25,811 bases of DNA from a virus: positions 1 to 25,811 of the IMG/VR virus record IMGVR_UViG_3300025467_000067; one strand, written 5' to 3'. Under the pieces are notes generated by a model. That model was given only the letters and a program-made list of their open reading frames with translations, was not told the origin of the DNA and did no database searches. A program made the translations under genes and the position numbers. This document shows positions 21,835-25,811 of the stretch, piece after piece (position 1 is the stretch's first letter; the number at the start of each line of letters is the position of its first letter).

Positions 21835-22080
21835 ATGAGCAGAACCATTAAAGAAATCACCATTGTTAGCGGCAAATACACCAACAAGGAAGGTCAAGAA
21901 AAGTCACGTTATCAGCGCATCGGCTCTATGATTGAAACCAAGAACGGCCCAATGCTTAAGATTGACAGCATTCCAGTAGTTGACGGCGGCTGGAGTGGTT
22001 GGGCTTACTTGAACGACCCTAAACCGCAAGATGGTTTTAAACAATCAAGCAAATCATTTGACGAAGACGTGCCTTTCTGA
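21835..22080 (+). CDS. Miniature SSB-like protein with acidic tip
   Basis: The 81-residue product has a beta-rich body (MSRTIKEITIVSGKYTNKEG then GPMLKIDSIPVVDGGWSGWA) and ends SFDEDVPF, closely resembling the acidic C-terminal tip of bacterial SSB (D-D-D-I-P-F type) that recruits replication and repair proteins. The body is short for an SSB OB-fold but could form a small one. Its place directly after the Erf and exonuclease genes fits a single-strand binding partner. The SSB-like role is inferred from the tip and the neighbours. Confidence 0.65.
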   Translation: MSRTIKEITIVSGKYTNKEGQEKSRYQRIGSMIETKNGPMLKIDSIPVVDGGWSGWAYLNDPKPQDGFKQSSKSFDEDVPF

Positions 22081-22086
22081 TATGAT
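22058..22086 (+). promoter_or_regulatory. Strong sigma-70-type promoter within the SSB-like gene end
   Basis: TTGACG (22058-22063) and TATGAT (22081-22086) are 17 bases apart; each box differs from consensus at one base. This is the best promoter seen in the window. The predicted start is near 22093, 24 bases before the next ATG, which has AAAGGA in its leader. Confidence 0.8.
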
Positions 22087-22116
22087 GTTTGAACCATTAA
22101 CCTAAAGGAAATTAAA

Positions 22117-22443
22117 ATGGGATACTACGGTAAAGAAAAAGCACCTAAAGGTGTTACCGCTTCTGATCGCTCTGGCGAGAAGATGGGTAGTGAAAAAGGC
22201 CCAAACAGCACCAAGTTTATGGCTGGTGCTTCTGGTGAAAAAATGCCCAAGGGCGTAAATGCTTCTGATACGTCTGGCGAACGCAAAGCTAAACTGGTCG
22301 GCGGCGTTGCTATGGGCAAGGCTGACAGCATTGGCGACCGTGTTGACGGTCACATGGGCAAAAACGATGGTCGTTTAGGTGAAATGAAGGGCGGTAGCCG
22401 TGAACATATCGCCTACGCTCACGAACGCAAAGAATATAAGTGA
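22117..22443 (+). CDS. Lys/Gly-rich repeat protein, single-gene transcription unit
   Basis: The 108-residue product is basic and polar with two related blocks, PKGVTASDRSGEK and PKGVNASDTSGER, separated by ASGEKM. It ends with REHIAYAHERKEYK. No membrane segment or known domain is seen; the composition suggests a disordered or DNA-coating protein. It has its own strong promoter (22058-22086) and a hairpin terminator (22450-22485), which separates it from both neighbours, as in phage morons. The ribosome binding site AAAGGA precedes the ATG. Confidence 0.72.
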   Translation: MGYYGKEKAPKGVTASDRSGEKMGSEKGPNSTKFMAGASGEKMPKGVNASDTSGERKAKLVGGVAMGKADSIGDRVDGHMGKNDGRLGEMKGGSREHIAYAHERKEYK

Positions 22444-22449
22444 AATAGC

Positions 22450-22485
22450 GAAAGCCCCAAAGGTGTGATGACCAAAGGGGCTTTC
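22450..22485 (+). terminator. Terminator hairpin after the Lys/Gly-rich gene
   Basis: GAAAGCCCC (22450-22458) pairs perfectly with GGGGCTTTC (22477-22485), a 9-bp stem around an 18-base loop. The downstream T-run is short (CTTTCTAA), and the A-rich 5' arm would make it work partly in both directions. Confidence 0.7.
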
Positions 22486-22508
22486 TAACCAGAACAAGGA
22501 TAGTTGTT

Positions 22509-22763
22509 ATGGCTAAAACAGATTCTAAAGAAGTTTGCGAAAACTGCAAATTTTGGGAATACACGGGTCACGCTGGCGAGTGTCATCGTTACCCAACCGC
22601 AATCGTGAAGTACCAGACTCATTGGTGCGGTGAATTTATCTCCTTGTCGGATTGCACCGACTTATCTCCCACTACGGTGGGGGACTTTTTATCTCTGCCC
22701 GTTGTTGACGTTATGACACCAGAAAAGAAAAAACCTGGTCGTCCTAAGAAGGAGCAACAATGA
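22509..22763 (+). CDS. Cys-rich zinc-ribbon-like protein with AT-hook tail
   Basis: AAGGA precedes the ATG. The 84-residue product has CENCKFWEYTGHAGECHRYP and THWCGEF, a four-Cys arrangement (C-x2-C ... C ... C) able to hold zinc. It ends KKKPGRPKKEQQ, an AT-hook core (G-R-P flanked by basic residues) that binds the minor groove of A+T-rich DNA. It may be a small DNA-bound regulator or a host-chromatin-directed factor. A terminator-like hairpin lies inside the coding sequence at 22665-22690. The stop overlaps the next start by 4 bases (ATGA). Confidence 0.75.
   Translation: MAKTDSKEVCENCKFWEYTGHAGECHRYPTAIVKYQTHWCGEFISLSDCTDLSPTTVGDFLSLPVVDVMTPEKKKPGRPKKEQQ
22665..22690 (+). terminator. Terminator-like hairpin inside the AT-hook gene
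   Basis: TCTCCCAC pairs with GTGGGGGA (8 bp, one G-T) around TACG, a stable UNCG-type tetraloop in RNA, then a C and five T. It lies at about codons 53-60, so part of the transcription could stop within the gene. It may set the ratio between upstream and downstream genes. Confidence 0.5.
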
Positions 22764-23074
22764 AGCTACAACCGCTCAAAGACAAGATCGTTGTCAAGCC
22801 AGAGCCACGCATCCAATCTGTATTGTGGGTAAAAACAGCCGAGGCTGATACCATTGGGACTGTGATCGCAGTTGGCCCAGGTCGCTGGCTGGATGATGGC
22901 ACGTTCGAGGAAAACCCGCTAAAGGGTGGTGAGCGTGTTACTTTTGGCACATTGGCCAAAGACTACAAAGACGAATACTTGAAGTTTCAAGAATGGATAG
23001 AAGATGGTGAACGCTATCTTTTAATGTCGTGGCAAGACGTTTGTGGAGTAATGGATGCTGAAGAAATCAACTAG
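22760..23074 (+). CDS. GroES-like co-chaperonin
   Basis: The 104-residue product begins MKLQPLKDKIVVKPEP, matching the GroES start (L-x-P-L-x-D-x-x-V-V-K), and continues with IGTVIAVGPGRWLDDGTFEE and KGGERVTFG, the conserved G-x-V-x-A-V-G-x-G-R and K-x-G-D-x-V strands. It ends LLMSWQDVCGVMD, like the closing L-I-M-x-x-x-D-I-L-A-x-V of GroES. The mobile loop region (RIQSVLWVKTAEADT) differs from the usual G-G-I-V-L form. It probably replaces or tunes host GroES during folding of phage capsid proteins, as T4 gp31 does. Confidence 0.85.
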   Translation: MKLQPLKDKIVVKPEPRIQSVLWVKTAEADTIGTVIAVGPGRWLDDGTFEENPLKGGERVTFGTLAKDYKDEYLKFQEWIEDGERYLLMSWQDVCGVMDAEEIN

Positions 23075-23195
23075 CCCAAAGGCTTTTAAAGAAAATATCA
23101 AAACAGAAGTAAAAGCAGGTAAGCCTGTTAAGCAAGCTGTGGCGATTAGCTATGCAGTCAAGCGTGAAGCTGAAAAAAAGAAAGGTAAAAAGTAA
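23055..23195 (+). CDS. 46-residue Lys-rich protein
   Basis: The product is MLKKSTSPKAFKENIKTEVK, AGKPVKQAVAISYAVKREAE and KKKGKK, basic throughout. The pattern 'S-x-K-x-x-x-x-N-I-K-T-E-x-x-A-G-K-P-x-K-Q-A-V-A-I' is a recurrent small phage protein. GGAG lies six bases before the ATG, the gene overlaps the GroES-like gene by 20 bases in another frame, and its stop is joined to the next start in TAATG. It may bind DNA or RNA; function unknown. Confidence 0.72.
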   Translation: MLKKSTSPKAFKENIKTEVKAGKPVKQAVAISYAVKREAEKKKGKK

Positions 23196-23371
23196 TGTTT
23201 AATATCACACACACAGAAGCAGAAATTCGTGACATTATTCAAGCCTTGGAAGCTCGAATTTTCAGCCTTCAAAAGCATTTGCAAGCATTGTTGGCAGAAG
23301 CTAACGCTCAAGCTGTGGCATTGGCTAACCCCAAAGTAGAAGAACAAAAAGACGAAAACGCTGTAAACTGA
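23195..23371 (+). CDS. 58-residue coiled-coil protein
   Basis: The start shares one base with the previous stop (TAATG), and AAAGG lies eight bases upstream. The product is MFNITHTEAEIRDIIQALEA, RIFSLQKHLQALLAEANAQA and VALANPKVEE plus an acidic tail. A leucine/isoleucine heptad pattern runs through residues 10-40, so it probably dimerises. No family is recognised. Confidence 0.68.
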   Translation: MFNITHTEAEIRDIIQALEARIFSLQKHLQALLAEANAQAVALANPKVEEQKDENAVN

Positions 23372-23387
23372 CTTAGTAAGGACTGTT

Positions 23388-23440
23388 AAGCCAGCATTTG
23401 AGGATGGTGACGCACAGAATTTTCTGGCTTTCTTCTGTGC
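23388..23440 (+). ncRNA. Leader with interlocking stems before the ParB-methyltransferase gene
   Basis: The 105-base gap 23372-23476 contains two long perfect pairings: AAGCCAG (23388-23394) with CTGGCTT (23424-23430), and GCACAGAA (23412-23419) with TTCTGTGC (23433-23440). They interleave, so the RNA must either form a pseudoknot or choose one of two hairpins. The loop joining S1 to the 3' arm is only two bases, which strains a full pseudoknot and favours alternatives. No reading frame of useful length fills this gap. Confidence 0.45.
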
Positions 23441-23476
23441 CATGTTGAAGCCCAAATCAAGGTTCTTACAAAATAT

Positions 23477-24679
23477 ATGCAAATTATTGACCGCCCCATA
23501 GAGGAGTTGATTCCTTACGTTAACAACTCTCGCAAGCACTCTGATGAGCAAGTCGCCCAGATAGCGGCAAGCATCAAAGAGTTTGGCTGGACAAACCCTA
23601 TCTTGGTAGATGGGGAAAACGGCATCATAGCGGGGCATGGCCGTTTAATGGCTGCCCGTAAGCTCAAGATGGACAAAGTGCCGACAATTGAGTTGGCACA
23701 CCTTACTGATACGCAGCGCAAGGCGCTCATCATTGCCGACAATAAGTTGGCGTTGAACGCTGATTGGGACAATGAACTGCTGACTATTGAGCTCAACGAA
23801 TTGTTAGCCGATGGTTTTGCTTTGGAAGTGCTTGGTTTTAACCCAGACGAATTAAGCGCCTTGCTTGAGCCGGAAGTGGTGGAAGGGCTGACAGACGAGG
23901 ATGCCGTTCCAGAAGTGCCTGAAGAGCCTAAAACACGGCTTGGTGACATATATCAGCTAGGAAACCATCGATTGATGTGTGGGGATTCATGCAGTACAAA
24001 TGATATGGAAAAGCTATGTGATGGACAGCTTGTGGATATGTGGCTAACAGACCCTCCATATAACGTAGCTTACGAAGGCGGCACAAAAGAAAAATTAACT
24101 ATTAAAAACGACAGCATGGCCGACGATCAATTTCGTCAATTTTTACGAGATGCTTATGTCACGGCAGATCTTGTAATGAAACCAGGTGCTGTTTTTTATA
24201 TTTGGCATGCTGATTCAGAAGGCTATAACTTTCGCGGTGCTGCTCAAGATGCTGGCTGGAAAGTTCGTCAATGTTTAATTTGGAAAAAATCCTCATTGGT
24301 AATGGGTCGTCAAGATTATCATTGGAGACATGAACCATGTTTATATGGTTGGAAAGAAGGCGCAAGTCATCTTTGGGCGGCTGACAGAAAACAAACAACT
24401 ATTTTAGAGTTTGAAAAACCTAGTCGTAATGGTGATCATCCAACTATGAAGCCTGTTTCGTTATTTGAATATCAAATGCTTAATAACACTAAAGGCGGTG
24501 ACATTGTTTTGGATTCATTTGGTGGTAGCGGAACAACTATGTTGGCAGCTGAAAAAAATGGTCGTTATGCCAGATTGATGGAATTAGACCCTAAATACTG
24601 CGATGTGATCGTAAAGCGTTGGGAAGATTTCACAGGTAAAAAAGCCGTTCTTTTGACACAAACTGAAGAAGTTGCATAA
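23477..24679 (+). CDS. ParB-like/DNA methyltransferase fusion
   Basis: The 400-residue product has an N-terminal ParB/Srx-type nuclease-like domain, residues about 1-95 (DRPIEELIPYVNNSRKHSDE, ENGIIAGHGRLMAARKL), and a C-terminal beta-class amino-methyltransferase. The latter has D-P-P-Y at residues 192-195 (catalytic motif IV), HPTMKP at 331-336 and DSFGGSGTTMLAAE at 346-359 (S-adenosylmethionine-binding motif I). The order IV before I marks beta-class N6-adenine or N4-cytosine enzymes. No cognate restriction gene adjoins it, so it may protect phage DNA from host restriction or regulate genes. The nearest upstream AAGG is 15 bases away, unusually far. Confidence 0.88.
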   Translation: MQIIDRPIEELIPYVNNSRKHSDEQVAQIAASIKEFGWTNPILVDGENGIIAGHGRLMAARKLKMDKVPTIELAHLTDTQRKALIIADNKLALNADWDNELLTIELNELLADGFALEVLGFNPDELSALLEPEVVEGLTDEDAVPEVPEEPKTRLGDIYQLGNHRLMCGDSCSTNDMEKLCDGQLVDMWLTDPPYNVAYEGGTKEKLTIKNDSMADDQFRQFLRDAYVTADLVMKPGAVFYIWHADSEGYNFRGAAQDAGWKVRQCLIWKKSSLVMGRQDYHWRHEPCLYGWKEGASHLWAADRKQTTILEFEKPSRNGDHPTMKPVSLFEYQMLNNTKGGDIVLDSFGGSGTTMLAAEKNGRYARLMELDPKYCDVIVKRWEDFTGKKAVLLTQTEEVA

Positions 24680-24705
24680 AATTTAAGTAAATTCCCCTTA
24701 ATAAA

Positions 24706-25062
24706 ATGAATCACACTCATGAGCCAACCGATCAATTGAGAAAACTCGTTGAATCAAGCAGCGGGTTAGGGCTTCCGCATGAGCAGATTGCTATTCTTGT
24801 TGGTATTGACGATAAGACATTGCGTAAGCATTACCGCCAAGAATTAGATATTGGCAAAGCTAAAGCCAACAGCCAGATTGCTAAGACGCTATATCAAAAG
24901 GCAACGGCTGGCGATACGACCAGTTTGATTTGGTGGACTAAAGCACAAATGCGCTGGTCTGAGACTGTTAAGAATGAAGTCACGGGCGCTGACGGTGAGC
25001 CATTGCAGGGCATCCAGGTTACTTTTATAAAGCCAGATGACTCCACAGTTTCAGAACGCTGA
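24706..25062 (+). CDS. terS: Terminase small subunit-like protein
   Basis: The 118-residue product opens with polar residues, followed by a helix-turn-helix segment LPHEQIAILVGIDDKTLRKH, then YRQELDIGKAKANSQIAKTL and an aromatic segment TSLIWWTKAQMRWSETVKNE. This pattern is typical of phage small terminases that bind the packaging site. It overlaps the large terminase gene by 26 bases, which strongly supports the call. No clear Shine-Dalgarno is seen before the ATG. It probably recognises a pac or cos-like site nearby and loads the motor. Confidence 0.82.
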   Translation: MNHTHEPTDQLRKLVESSSGLGLPHEQIAILVGIDDKTLRKHYRQELDIGKAKANSQIAKTLYQKATAGDTTSLIWWTKAQMRWSETVKNEVTGADGEPLQGIQVTFIKPDDSTVSER

Positions 25063-25811
25063 ATTCCCTGTAAAGCTGGCTTTTCTATTCGAGCCATGCC
25101 GATACAAGGTTTGCTACGGCGGTCGGGGTGGTGCTAAGTCATGGGGAATTGCCAGAGCCTTGTTAATCTTGGCGGCTAAGAATCCGCTTCGCATCCTTTG
25201 CGCCCGTGAATACATGACCTCAATGAAAGATTCGGTTCACAAGCTGCTATGCGATCAAATCATGGCGCTTGGGTTGCTGGATTACTATGAAATCACCCAA
25301 AACTCGCTAAGAGCTAAAAACGGCTCTGAGTTTGCTTTTGTTGGCCTCAAAAACAACGTGGCTAACGTTAAGTCATACGAAGGCGTGGACATTTGTTGGG
25401 TAGAGGAAGCGCAGACTGTTAGCCAACGAAGCTGGAACACGCTAATCCCAACCATTCGTAAGGAAAAGTCTGAAATCTGGGTAAGTTTTAACCCTGAGTT
25501 GGAATCGGATGAAACTTACCAGCGGTTTGTGCTGAACCCGCCAGCTAATAGCAAGGTCGTTAAGATTAACTGGTCAGATAACCCTTGGTTTCCCGAAACG
25601 CTGAAGTTGGAAAAGGATTCTCTCAAAGCTCGGGATATTGAGGCGTATAACACGGTCTGGGAAGGTTTGTGCCGCCAGACGGTTGACGGGGCTATCTTTG
25701 CCCGTGAGATTCAAATGGCAGATTTAGAGGAGCGAATTACCCGTGTTCCCTATGACCCCACAAAACCCGTTCACGCCGTATTTGACCTTGGCTGGTCGGA
25801 TGCAACGGCTA
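25037..25811 (+). CDS. terL: Terminase large subunit, 3' truncated
   Basis: From the ATG at 25037 the frame stays open to the window edge (about 258 residues visible). It contains a Walker A motif in CYGGRGGAKSWGIARAL and a Walker B-like V-D-I-C-W-V-E-E-A-Q with the catalytic Glu, then IWVSFNPELESDETYQRFV, which fits motif III, and FDLGWSDAT at the edge, the first Asp of the RNase H-like nuclease domain. These mark a PBSX-type large terminase (ATPase plus nuclease) that packages DNA into proheads. The rest of the nuclease domain, and probably portal and coat genes, lie outside the window. Confidence 0.9.
   Translation, partial: MTPQFQNAEFPVKLAFLFEPCRYKVCYGGRGGAKSWGIARALLILAAKNPLRILCAREYMTSMKDSVHKLLCDQIMALGLLDYYEITQNSLRAKNGSEFAFVGLKNNVANVKSYEGVDICWVEEAQTVSQRSWNTLIPTIRKEKSEIWVSFNPELESDETYQRFVLNPPANSKVVKINWSDNPWFPETLKLEKDSLKARDIEAYNTVWEGLCRQTVDGAIFAREIQMADLEERITRVPYDPTKPVHAVFDLGWSDATA

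Noticed and set aside
23444-23476. Possible short coding stretch in the gap before the ParB-methyltransferase gene
   Set aside because: Frames here are closed within 14-20 codons of any start and lack ribosome binding sites; interleaved stems are the stronger signal.
23150-23638. 162-codon minus-strand open frame across the leader and ParB start
   Set aside because: It runs across three genes and a structured leader and reads as Phe/Cys-rich filler with no family signal.
24680-24705. Late promoter before terS
   Set aside because: TTGCAT and TAATAA are present, but the spacing is about 21 bases and the region is simply A+T-rich.

Overview
The window is a compact, gene-dense piece of a tailed-phage (podovirus-like) genome. 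Genes abut or overlap by 1-40 bases almost everywhere, and no ribosomal, tRNA, CRISPR, IS or integrase sequence is visible. The virion genes follow the P22 order (gp4-like head-tail factor, gp10-like tail factor, three ejection proteins, the last with a transglycosylase domain). The terminase genes lie at the right end, so portal, scaffold and coat genes probably lie outside the window, between the truncated terL on the right and the truncated fibre gene on the left. The moderate G+C, the GH19 endolysin, the Rz/Rz1 spanins and the general family mix suggest a phage of a freshwater Gram-negative bacterium, perhaps a Burkholderiales host. That host guess is inference, not shown by the sequence.

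Layout: (1) 1-2437, tail fibre end, small structural genes, a glycine-rich tip-like protein and a tail-assembly-chaperone-like protein. (2) 2437-12842, P22-like tail completion and DNA ejection block. Two of its proteins carry inserted copies of the same roughly 65-residue beta-type repeat. (3) 12839-13381, a collar-domain fibre. (4) 13378-15895, lysis cassette: small coiled-coil/membrane proteins, a holin-like protein, Rz with Rz1 wholly nested in another frame, and a GH19 endolysin. (5) 16126-17645 on the minus strand, an eight-gene operon of very small genes with two winged-helix-like proteins, an HNH/Ref-like Cys-His protein and a 31-residue membrane microprotein. (6) 17646-17787, a divergent control region next to a Cro-like repressor. 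(7) 17788-22080, early plus-strand genes: DUF1376-type replication protein, RusA resolvase, Erf annealing protein, YqaJ-type exonuclease and a miniature SSB-like protein. (8) 22058-24679, accessory genes: a self-contained unit with its own promoter and terminator, a Cys-rich AT-hook protein, a GroES-like co-chaperonin, two small genes and a ParB-methyltransferase fusion. (9) 24706-25811, terS and partial terL.

The early genes form a coherent replication and recombination module, in which exonuclease, annealing protein, SSB-like protein and RusA could process replication intermediates into concatemers for the terminase. The regulatory layer is the most unusual part. Two promoters on opposite strands share one architecture: a TACAAT box, a 17-base hairpin at the mRNA 5' end, a T-tract and a Shine-Dalgarno sequence. 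Two other leaders, before the replication gene and before the ParB-methyltransferase gene, can fold into structures with pseudoknot or alternative-hairpin potential. Seven small genes are read directly from the DNA: 16890-16976, 17179-17274, 17499-17645, 18148-18252, 19326-19460, 23055-23195 and 23195-23371.
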